Source of the DNA: Lactarius indigo
Lineage: Eukaryota; Basidiomycota; Agaricomycetes; Russulales; Russulaceae
Assembly: GCA_025766275.1 (NCBI GenBank)
Contig: JAFKAC010000011.1
Location: forward strand, 124,001-188,000
Length of the DNA stretch: 64,000 bases
Direction: 5' to 3'
Each line of letters starts with the position of its first letter. Position 1 is the first letter of the stretch. The notes below the pieces were generated by a model. The model was not told where the DNA came from and ran no database searches. It worked only from the letters and a program-made list of their open reading frames with translations. A program made the translations under genes and the position numbers. Shown one piece after another: positions 53,601 through 61,285 of the stretch.

Positions 53601-55544
53601 AAAGGATCCTCTCGCTTCGAACAACACACAGAAGGAGATAGTGTGTGGCTGGATGCCAGGAACTTGAAAACAACGCACCCTAGTTTCAAGTTAGCCCCAA
53701 AAAGATATGGACCCTTCAGGGTCACAAAGAAGATCTCCGCCACCACATATGCCCTGAAACTTCCCCATCAGTGGCGGATCCACCCAGTATTCCATGCGTC
53801 ACTCCTGATGCCATACAAAGAAACCTCCATACATGGAAAGAACTTTACGGAACCACCCCCAGATCTAGTAGATGGAGAACAGGAGTGGGAAGTCGAGAAA
53901 ATACTAGAAACAAGACGCCACAGGAACCAGTTACAGTTCCTAATCAAGTGGAAGGGATACTCTGACGCACACAACAGTTGGGAACCAGAAAAGAACCTCA
54001 ACGCCCCAGAACTTATTCAGGAACACTTTGAAAGCAACCCCAGAAGCGAAGGAGCAAAGCAATGGTTAAAACGAAAGGAAGTAATAGTACGAACAGCAAC
54101 CACCTTCCCCACTAGCTTCCTCACCATGCCCTCTCGCTCCTCCTCTGTAGAACGTCTTGTTGCTCGTGCCATGGAAAGAGGCTCCTTTGACGAAACACCC
54201 TCTGTCACACCCTCCTCTGGCTATTCTCCCTTCCCAGCACGACCCCCTTCCTTGCCTTCACTCATCCAGGAACCACAACCCATCGATCCCACCATGCCCA
54301 GCGTCATAGAAACAGAAGGAGGAGGAATAGCCCTTCGCGTTCCCCCTCCTGGACACACAGCTCCCCCTACTCCTGAGATACACCGACCTACCACCTCCCC
54401 CCCTGATCCTAGAGTGGCCATGGCTCGTCTCAGCGAAATAACCAACGATCCAATCATGGATGCACTCCCCATTAACTATGAAAGGATGCACATCACTGCT
54501 GAAGAAGATGACGACCCTGGTTACCCCTTCTTCTTGAATGACCCCTGGAGCAGCCGCTATGTCCACTTCCTCATCCCTGACGACGCTGACCCAACCTCGT
54601 ACATCCGAAAGGATGCCAAATGGATCAAGATCAGTGAAAACAAAGAAGATGTCATCGGCACCATGGGCAAGAACCTCCCTCACTATGGCCTCCCCCTTTT
54701 CCTCCTTCCCAGAGACGACGACCCCCACAATCCAGCTCCCCCCATCACCCCAGCTCAGATGCAGAACTTGGACGAAGCTTCCCCCACGGCCAGACAAGTC
54801 GATGAAGTCCTGGAGGACCTGAAAGATGACCGCCTCACAGCAGAAATCTCCAGGACTCGTCGACTCTTGCGAAACCAGAAGGCCCTCCGAAAGGAGATTG
54901 AAGGCCTGCACAAGACGATGGAGCCCCTCAAAAGGCACCTCCTCAACATGGACATGCAACTAACCAGCACCCGAAGAAGGCTGCAAGAACACAAGGCCTA
55001 TGTCCGGATTGCAGACCGATGGCTCACACTACACCCCCCTCCTCCGGAAGAAGAAACTCACCCCTTCGAAGTCCACCACATTCCTGCCCCTGCTCCACCT
55101 CGCTACCACTCCATGCCAAGACTCCACGACGAACCAGAAGGACCTAGCCCCTCTGCAGAAAGGAAGAAGAGACGCAAGCGCAGAGCCAACAAGAAGGAGA
55201 CTGGCACCATTCGACTTTGTTACAGGTGCCAGTCTGAAGACCACCTCTCCTTTGCCTGCCCTCAAAAACAGAAGTTCTGCTGGAGGTGTTCTAGCACTGA
55301 CCACTTCCCCTATCAGTGCCTCTGGCCAGCCCCAGAAGAACGCACTCAGTGGTGTGGCAAGTGTTTTACCAGCAACAGCCACGAAGAAATCAAGTGCCCC
55401 AAGTATGAAAATTGTCGCAAGTGTGGGGCCCATGGTCCCTTCAACTTCCTTCGCCAACATCGCTGCCCCCTCCCTCGCGAGAGCACCCCCTCCAACGATG
55501 TAGACAACGATGTCTATGACCTAATGGACTTCGAAGCACTCTAG
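50661..55544 (+). CDS. Pol of element B with fused C-terminal coiled-coil/zinc-knuckle module
   Basis: 1627 codons, no stop. Protease DSGATDN at residues 43-49. RT: SSPYASSFFFRKKTDGGLRP, DIRWGYHNIRIKEEDQWKAA, VYMDD at about 366-370. RNase H: FELEVDASAFATGAILTQRD, TVFTDHKNLEYY. Integrase: GHPGITKTL (about 723), [24 protein letters not shown] (about 850), [14 protein letters not shown] (about 887). Chromodomain about 1075-1125: EWEVEKILETRRHRNQLQFL, IKWKGYSDAHNSWEP. Then about 500 extra residues: MPSRSSSVERLVARAMERGS, a Pro-rich linker, GYPFFLNDPW, GTMGKNLPHYGLPLFLL, a coiled coil (LTAEISRTRRLLRNQKALRK), and knuckles CYRCQSEDHLSFAC, CWRCSSTDHFPYQC, CGKCFTSNSHEEIKC, CRKC..H.C. Pol of typical chromoviruses ends with the chromodomain. 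Confidence 0.93.
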   Translation: MRCRPVRADREANSMYSVRDSAMTIKVLVRLYYKEARINVLLDSGATDNLIDRNLIQKLGLGTTPLKPPRLVRNVDGSLNKDGTMTETCQLWIKRGEEETPFQFFVTSLGEDRMIFGYPWFEHENPDIDWKKQELKGEAVTILTGGYRFRRKRHQEARAAATKTTFDPVKETAIPEEYQRHNKVFSDEEAQRFPPEREEDHPITLRPDAPNKINCKIYPLTPEEDKELKAYLDENIAKGYIYEGSSPYASSFFFRKKTDGGLRPILDYRPLNTWTIKDTYPLPLISDILTNLNGKTLFSKFDIRWGYHNIRIKEEDQWKAAFKTPRGLFIPRVMTFGLTNAPATFARTMSRILRPLMDKYPRELFVYMDDVLIATEEDTERHRQIVHEFLEICEKESYFLKASKCVFEQRKIHYLGIVIDGSQIKIDPKKVEGLKDWPRDIKSVKQARSVLGTLSYQRPFIPNFAHLARPITDTIKTSEGPFRWTKEAAEALEALITLVCKDPILCQPDMDKPFELEVDASAFATGAILTQRDSRNKPQAVGYFSKSFSEAERNYDIHDRELLAVIRGLEHWRHLLLGSPHEITVFTDHKNLEYYRHPRQINRRVARYVPRLADYHIKLHHKPGPQNHADALSRRPDHDTGAGDNTDVVVLTPTIFANSALSIRIDDRVMAHQLDHQDTLDEWAAPFHLVKQGKHWWRGDKLVVVDNTPLKRGVISLFHDTKTAGHPGITKTLWLVSQDFWWPNMKDDISAYVKGCATCQSNKNFPGNPKPPIFPIKTNPEALPFETIALDFITKLPQSEDNDTILTITDHDCSKAAFFIPCSETIDAEGVAKLYAKTVLPHYGLPRRVISDRDPRFTAKFIKELCRVLDIEQNISTAYHPQTDGQSERTNQWLEQYLRMFINHQQDNWTELLPLAQYTHNSWPSATTKKAPYELILGYIPRVHQPERTTTVPGTQERLERIQEARRTAQAAITHAQSLYKGSSRFEQHTEGDSVWLDARNLKTTHPSFKLAPKRYGPFRVTKKISATTYALKLPHQWRIHPVFHASLLMPYKETSIHGKNFTEPPPDLVDGEQEWEVEKILETRRHRNQLQFLIKWKGYSDAHNSWEPEKNLNAPELIQEHFESNPRSEGAKQWLKRKEVIVRTATTFPTSFLTMPSRSSSVERLVARAMERGSFDETPSVTPSSGYSPFPARPPSLPSLIQEPQPIDPTMPSVIETEGGGIALRVPPPGHTAPPTPEIHRPTTSPPDPRVAMARLSEITNDPIMDALPINYERMHITAEEDDDPGYPFFLNDPWSSRYVHFLIPDDADPTSYIRKDAKWIKISENKEDVIGTMGKNLPHYGLPLFLLPRDDDPHNPAPPITPAQMQNLDEASPTARQVDEVLEDLKDDRLTAEISRTRRLLRNQKALRKEIEGLHKTMEPLKRHLLNMDMQLTSTRRRLQEHKAYVRIADRWLTLHPPPPEEETHPFEVHHIPAPAPPRYHSMPRLHDEPEGPSPSAERKKRRKRRANKKETGTIRLCYRCQSEDHLSFACPQKQKFCWRCSSTDHFPYQCLWPAPEERTQWCGKCFTSNSHEEIKCPKYENCRKCGAHGPFNFLRQHRCPLPRESTPSNDVDNDVYDLMDFEAL

Positions 55545-55570
55545 GGAGAGTTGACTTAGAGAGGGGCTCA

Positions 55571-55969
55571 TGTTATGATCCGACGCTTCGGACCTAAGTC
55601 ACAGTATGTCTCCACCCTGCCTTCCCCCTTCTGTACTATACCTTGTTACCAAAGGAGCTACTGTTACTAGTGGCGCTGTTTCTTTGATCCGAACTTCTAT
55701 TTACTCCGTTTAGTCTCTTTGATATTGTGTGGACTTGTGTTCATGTTGTTTGGAACCCTGTCCTATATAAACCTGTACCATAGACCGTAGGAAGCCAGAC
55801 TTGGCTTCGTTTGCAATCTAGCAACCTTGCCTCAGTACTTTGGTGTGACCTCGTCTTATCCCTCTCTTCTTGTGCATCCCCTACCTCAGTCCCTAACCAG
55901 GACACTTCGAAGTCTTTGCAGTTGAACTATATCAACGCGTTACACCTGTTATACTCTGTGCACTAGCAA
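55571..55969 (+). mobile_element. 3' LTR of element B, first part
   Basis: 399 bp, continuing at 63761-63940 after element C. AGCAA (55965-55969) is the C target site, repeated at 63756-63760. Confidence 0.95.
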
Positions 55970-56478
55970 TGTTACGCTCCACCGGCGTTAGTCCGACTTG
56001 GACTCGTGAAGGGCGTAATCGACTTAGCGAAAGTCTGGCGAATGGGGATCACGTGTCAACCCAACGCAGGCTGAACAGGGGCACACTGGCACACGCTGCA
56101 GCAAAAGGATGAAGAGAAGTGCCCCTTGGTAGGCACTTAGCGGAGGCACACTTAGTCGAAGACTAAGGCAGACAAAAGACGATTCAGAAGGTGGATTGAA
56201 GAAGACCAAGATGGAGAATCTTGGCCTTCCGAGTCGACTACTTATACAGATACGCGCGGGCTTTAAAGCGCCGCTGGAATAGTAGGTAACCAATAGCGTA
56301 ACTAGCTCGAACCCTAGTACAGCTATCCTAGGAATGAGTCATACATGAGTCACAATCACATGCGAACTACTATGCTGACTGATACGATGTAAGAGTCCAT
56401 GACTAATATCAATACCGGACCGTAGTCATAACCGGTCATGAGTCGTGCGTAATGAGTCTTTAAGTCCGTACCGTAACA
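55970..56478 (-). mobile_element. 3' LTR of element C (left copy)
   Basis: 509 bp, rich in CpG. Relatives: LTR of D at 6303-6800 and the solo LTR at 41118-41627, both CpG-depleted. Confidence 0.95.
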
Positions 56479-56510
56479 TCACCCCCTTTTCAGGAGTGAG
56501 GCCCACCTCA

Positions 56511-59500
56511 CTAATCCGCCACCGATTCTTGCCTCATCCTTTCCGCCTCATCTTCCATCCTTGCCAATATGTTAGCACGTTCCAACCGATAGAGACTGTC
56601 CTTTTTGTCCTGGACCACCATCTCCTGCTCCAGCCGTAACTGCCGTATCCGCTTCTCCAATTGGTCCTCGGCAAAGGCGAATTGCCGGAACCGGCGCAAC
56701 TCTTGGGTGAGAGTGACATCCCCGATGCGCATGAGCAGCAGGTCGGTGGGATGTCGATCGCGGAGCATGAAATACTCCTCGTGTGGGATGAGCGCGCGGT
56801 TGTTTTTGGGGAGGTGCGGAGTAGCATAGAGAGGTTTACCATAAAGGAAACCCGACCCCGGAGCTAGTCCGAGTACGAAGGGGTCTCCTCCCCGGATAAC
56901 TTGTACGTGAGAGGCTTGTACGGTCGGTCCGTTGGGGAGCTTGATCGGGAACGGAATGTAATCGGGTCCTCGATTGACCCGGAACCCTTCAGGGACAACG
57001 ACCCTGGTTGCTGGGTCTCGTTCCCCCATTGGTGTATAACGAGCCGCTTGTGCCACGGCGACTCGTCCTCGGTGTAGAGGCCCCCCCGCTGCGTCGACGA
57101 GGTAGGGAGTGGCGGCTGGATCTTCAGCGTAGAATTCATGGTTAAGGAATGCGTGCCTGATGGGGTAATGGTCTCCAAGCTCGTCTTCATCCTCATCTTC
57201 GTCCAATACTCCTTCCGTTCCTTCATCATCCATCGTCGGCAGGCGGCGATATGCAGTTGCTCCCGCTGCCACCGCGCCGCCGTTTCTTTCCATTCTTGCT
57301 CGTATTTCTTCATAGCGTCCGGTGGCTTCACCGCGCGGGACAGCTGCTTGAAGCCGAAACAACTCGTCTTCGGTGAGGAAGACTTCGGGCTCACCGGTGT
57401 CAGGGTTTGTAAGGGCGTACATTGGCTGCGGAGGTGTTGGTTGAGTTGCTGCTGGATCGTCGTCGACAATTCCCTGTACGGGCATAGGGAATCGTTGCAG
57501 TGTCTGGTGCAGTTCTTCGCTAGTGATAGGGCCGTCCTCCTCATGCTGCACGGAGGGACGGCCTCCACCTGCAACTCTAGTGGTTGCGGCGTCGTTGGTG
57601 GTGTCGGGGTTGACAAGCGTGGTGGTGGAGTCGTTGACAAGGGTAGAGAGGAGGGCGAGCTGGTCATTGCGTCGAGTAGAGGACATGGAATAGATGGGAG
57701 TTGGGGACTTATCGCGACAAGAGGTCACCCTTATATGCGTTTCTCGGTCGGGGTTAGAATGTTTGAACTCCCGAACGGCTTCATCGGCAAATACGTCATC
57801 CTTATCTATCCATTGATTGTCTGAGTCCGGATAGCCCTTCCATTTGACAAGGTACTGGAGCCGACGCTTCCTGCCGAATCGCCGAGAATCTAGAATCTTC
57901 TCGACTTCGTATTCTTCTTCGTTATCGACCAAATCAGGTGGTGGGCGTTGATAGTTTGGTCCGTGCGTGGGTGTTTCGCGATAAGGTGTGAGAAGATCTA
58001 TGTGGAAAACATCATGGATGCTCCACTGCGTGGGAAGCTCGAGGCGATAATTGACAGGGGACATCACCTGGATGACCTTAAATGGTCCGTGTCGTTTAGC
58101 CGCTAGTTTTGCGGTTGGTTGATGAGTGCGTAGATGACGTCCTTCCAACCACACGAGGTCTCCTTCTTTGAACTTGGGCGTATCTTTGTGTTTGACCCAT
58201 GACTTCTGCGCTCGGAGCATGCAAGAGAAAGCGCGCTGTCGCGCTTGTTTGAATTGGTCTAGTCTTAACGACACTTGTGGGATAGGGGAAGGCCTATCGG
58301 TCCAATCAGCGCGAGGATTGAATCCAGATAAGAGAAAGAAGGGGGACTCCCGTGTAGTTTCATTAGGCCAATTGTTATGCGTGAATTCTGCCATAGGCAG
58401 ATAGCGGACCCAGTCATCTTGCCGCTCATTTACCCAGAAACGGAGATATTGCTCCAGCCATTGATTTGTTCGTTCCGATTGGCCGTCAGTTCGGGGATGA
58501 TAAGCGGTTGAGATATTTTGGCTGATGCCAAGGATTTTACATATCTCTCGCATGAATTTGGATGCGAAGCGAGGGTCTCGATCACTGATAACACGCGAGG
58601 GGAGTCCGAATCGTGGGAAGACGTGAGACACATACAGGGCAGCCGTTCCCTCGGCCGTTATCTCTTCATTACACGGGATGAAGACAGCAGCCTTGGTGCA
58701 ATCGTGGTCGGTTACCGTGAGAATGGAATCGTATCCGCGGGATACAGGGAGTTTGGTAATGAAATCTACCGCGATAGTCTCGAATGGTAGGGCTTCTGGT
58801 TTGGGATAGATAGGTTGTAGGGGTGCTCTGATTGGTCGGAGATTGACTTTGTGCCGCTGGCACTCCGCACAACCCTTGACGTAATCGATGACATCGTTCT
58901 TCATTTGCGGCCACCAGTAGTGTCGTTCCGTAAGTTGAAGAGTGCGTTTGATGCCTGGATGGCCGTAGACGGGGGAGTCATGGTGAGCGGCGATAATGGT
59001 ACGTTTGTCGTGGATACCGCCGGTGACCACTCGGCGTCCGTCTTTATACCACGTTCCTTCAATGTCTTTTAGTTTGTGGGCGTCAACCCAAGGTTTCAAC
59101 TTAGCTGTATCCTGTTCGTAGATGGGATGTTCCGGCGTCATTTCTACTGGCAGAATCTCCGGTCTCCAGTGTGGATGTCGCGGTTCCTCCAACGTAGTAG
59201 CGCGTGCAAAGACGTTTTCTGGTAGCACGGTTACTCCCTCGTTGTCTCTTTCGCCTTGGTCATAGTCCGGTCTCCGCGATAATGCATCGGCACGGCCGTT
59301 AGAAGTTCCTTTTATATGGTGAATCTCGAAGTCGTATTCCGAGAGTTCGAGTACTTCCCTGGCTACGCGCCTACTAATCTTTTGCGGTGATCTCCAGTAT
59401 TGTAAGTTGAGGTGGTCCGAAAATACTTTGATTTTGTGAGGAGACCCTGCTAGAAGGGGCCTCCAATGACGAAAGGCTTTGACGATTGCCAGGAGTTCGA

Positions 59501-61223
59501 GGTCGTATATGTCATAATTGCGTTCGGCGTTGTTGAGGGTGGACGAGTAGTACCCAATAGGGTGTCGCTTGCCATCCGCTTTGCGCTGGAGGAGAACAGC
59601 TCCAGTGGCGAACCCAGATGCATCAACTTCTAATTCGAATTGTTGCGTGAGGTCAGGGTGTGCGAGCACAGGTTCACTGGTGACGAGGGTTTTGAGGTCT
59701 TGGAATGCTTTCTCTTCTTCGGTCCCCCAGTGCCATTCGGTGTCTTTGCGGGTGAGTTTGTTGAGAGGGCGTGCTTTGGTCGCGAAACCTCGTATGAAAG
59801 GACGATAAAAATTGCAAAAACCGAGAAAAGAGCGGACGTCCTTAACCTTGGTTGGCGTGGGCCAGTCTTTAATGCCCGAAATTTTGACAGGATCCATGCG
59901 TGTCACCCCCTTTTCAAGGATTACCCCCAGGTAATCCATACGCGGGGAGTGGAAGAGACATTTTTCAAGCTTGTAATACAGGTCGTGTTCCGCGGATACG
60001 CGGAGAACGTCTTTTACTGCTTCAATATGATCTGGTAAGGAGTGAGTAAGGCCTGTGGCGATGCCGATGTCGTCCATGTAAACCCGTATAACCGTGCCAC
60101 GTTTTTCGTGCTTCGCGATGATATCCCTGAAGATGAAGTTCATCATGGTCTGGAACGTCGCCGGAGAGTTGGTTAAGCCGAAAAACATCACCGTTGGTTC
60201 GAATAGTCCATATCGTGTTTTAAACGCTGCTTTTTCCTCGTCTCCCTCTTTGATGCGTATGTTGTTGTACCCCCATCGTACATCGAGCTTGGTGTAGATG
60301 TGGGCGTTACTGAGGTCAGTGATAAGGTCGGAAATGAGAGGAAGTGGGTATTGATTGCGGATAGTAACAGCGTTGATTTTTCGGTAGTCCTGAACGGGTC
60401 GCAACTTACCATCCTTCTTTTTAATGAAAAAGAAGGACGAGGCGTATGGAGATTTAGAGGGTCGTATGTACCCCTTCTTTAGTTGTTCATCAATCCATTC
60501 GCGTAGTTTCTTGTCTTCTTCTTGAGTCATGGGGTATATTTTACAATCTATGGCATCAGCTGTTCCCGGTTTGAACTCGATGGCGTGATCCCAGGGCCTG
60601 CTGGGCGGAAACCTGTCCGATGCTTCTTCACTGAAGAGACGTTCGAATTCGCGGTATTCGGGAGGCAACTCAGCTTTAGTAGTGTACTGCTGAGCAGCAA
60701 TGGCGAGGTCAGTGGCGGTGGCTCTAATTCGACATCCCTCTTCGAATTGCTGTCGCTGTTCCTCTGTGATAACACAAGAGTGTACAACTTCATAGTCATC
60801 ATCTTGAGAGGTGGTCGCCGCAATTGTTGCTGTTTTGAGATAGGGGTTAGTCGAACGAATAATAATGGGGAGCATATCTTCGTGGATGGCAGCTTGTGAC
60901 CATTTGATATGCGGGTCGTAAATAGCGAGCCAGGGGTATCCAAGTACGATGTCCTCATTGCCGATGTCGGTGATGAGGAAGCGCATTTCCTTGTGAATTC
61001 CTTTAGTTTGAACGTCCACGTCTGTATAATGGGTGATACGTCCCGATCTGTTTTCGGTGTTATCGATATTCCATATTTTCTTTGGGACTTCGAGTAGTTT
61101 GGTTCCGAGCCCCATCCTTTTTGCGAATGATGGCTTCATGAAGCAATGGGTTGCTCCTGAATCCACTAAAGCGCGTATGTCGGCCATTTTGTAACTGGTG
61201 CGAATCGAAACTGGAACTCTCAT
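56511..61223 (-). CDS. Pol of element C with C-terminal extension
   Basis: 1570 codons, fully open. Protease: ADIRALVDSGATHCFM (DSG at 21-23). [53 protein letters not shown] near 380. RNase H: FELEVDASGFATGAVLLQRK, VFSDHLNLQYW. Integrase: [57 protein letters not shown]. Chromodomain near 1100-1150: EYEVEKILDSRRFGRKRRLQ, VKWKGYPDSDNQW. Then about 390 residues from MSSTRRNDQLALLST onwards, acidic and Pro-rich, with a block YIPFPIKLPNGPTV, FLYGKPLYATPHL and a coiled-coil C-terminus (EDQLEKRIRQLRLEQEMVVQ). No zinc knuckles at the end, unlike A and B. ATG 61223 is preceded two codons upstream by an in-frame TGA (61227-61229) where A has CGA. Confidence 0.93.
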   Translation of the reverse strand: MRVPVSIRTSYKMADIRALVDSGATHCFMKPSFAKRMGLGTKLLEVPKKIWNIDNTENRSGRITHYTDVDVQTKGIHKEMRFLITDIGNEDIVLGYPWLAIYDPHIKWSQAAIHEDMLPIIIRSTNPYLKTATIAATTSQDDDYEVVHSCVITEEQRQQFEEGCRIRATATDLAIAAQQYTTKAELPPEYREFERLFSEEASDRFPPSRPWDHAIEFKPGTADAIDCKIYPMTQEEDKKLREWIDEQLKKGYIRPSKSPYASSFFFIKKKDGKLRPVQDYRKINAVTIRNQYPLPLISDLITDLSNAHIYTKLDVRWGYNNIRIKEGDEEKAAFKTRYGLFEPTVMFFGLTNSPATFQTMMNFIFRDIIAKHEKRGTVIRVYMDDIGIATGLTHSLPDHIEAVKDVLRVSAEHDLYYKLEKCLFHSPRMDYLGVILEKGVTRMDPVKISGIKDWPTPTKVKDVRSFLGFCNFYRPFIRGFATKARPLNKLTRKDTEWHWGTEEEKAFQDLKTLVTSEPVLAHPDLTQQFELEVDASGFATGAVLLQRKADGKRHPIGYYSSTLNNAERNYDIYDLELLAIVKAFRHWRPLLAGSPHKIKVFSDHLNLQYWRSPQKISRRVAREVLELSEYDFEIHHIKGTSNGRADALSRRPDYDQGERDNEGVTVLPENVFARATTLEEPRHPHWRPEILPVEMTPEHPIYEQDTAKLKPWVDAHKLKDIEGTWYKDGRRVVTGGIHDKRTIIAAHHDSPVYGHPGIKRTLQLTERHYWWPQMKNDVIDYVKGCAECQRHKVNLRPIRAPLQPIYPKPEALPFETIAVDFITKLPVSRGYDSILTVTDHDCTKAAVFIPCNEEITAEGTAALYVSHVFPRFGLPSRVISDRDPRFASKFMREICKILGISQNISTAYHPRTDGQSERTNQWLEQYLRFWVNERQDDWVRYLPMAEFTHNNWPNETTRESPFFLLSGFNPRADWTDRPSPIPQVSLRLDQFKQARQRAFSCMLRAQKSWVKHKDTPKFKEGDLVWLEGRHLRTHQPTAKLAAKRHGPFKVIQVMSPVNYRLELPTQWSIHDVFHIDLLTPYRETPTHGPNYQRPPPDLVDNEEEYEVEKILDSRRFGRKRRLQYLVKWKGYPDSDNQWIDKDDVFADEAVREFKHSNPDRETHIRVTSCRDKSPTPIYSMSSTRRNDQLALLSTLVNDSTTTLVNPDTTNDAATTRVAGGGRPSVQHEEDGPITSEELHQTLQRFPMPVQGIVDDDPAATQPTPPQPMYALTNPDTGEPEVFLTEDELFRLQAAVPRGEATGRYEEIRARMERNGGAVAAGATAYRRLPTMDDEGTEGVLDEDEDEDELGDHYPIRHAFLNHEFYAEDPAATPYLVDAAGGPLHRGRVAVAQAARYTPMGERDPATRVVVPEGFRVNRGPDYIPFPIKLPNGPTVQASHVQVIRGGDPFVLGLAPGSGFLYGKPLYATPHLPKNNRALIPHEEYFMLRDRHPTDLLLMRIGDVTLTQELRRFRQFAFAEDQLEKRIRQLRLEQEMVVQDKKDSLYRLERANILARMEDEAERMRQESVAD

Positions 61224-61285
61224 AGATCAATAGCGAGTCATGATTACACTGTTACAATTAACTGCCCTCACCCAGGCCGATGGGT

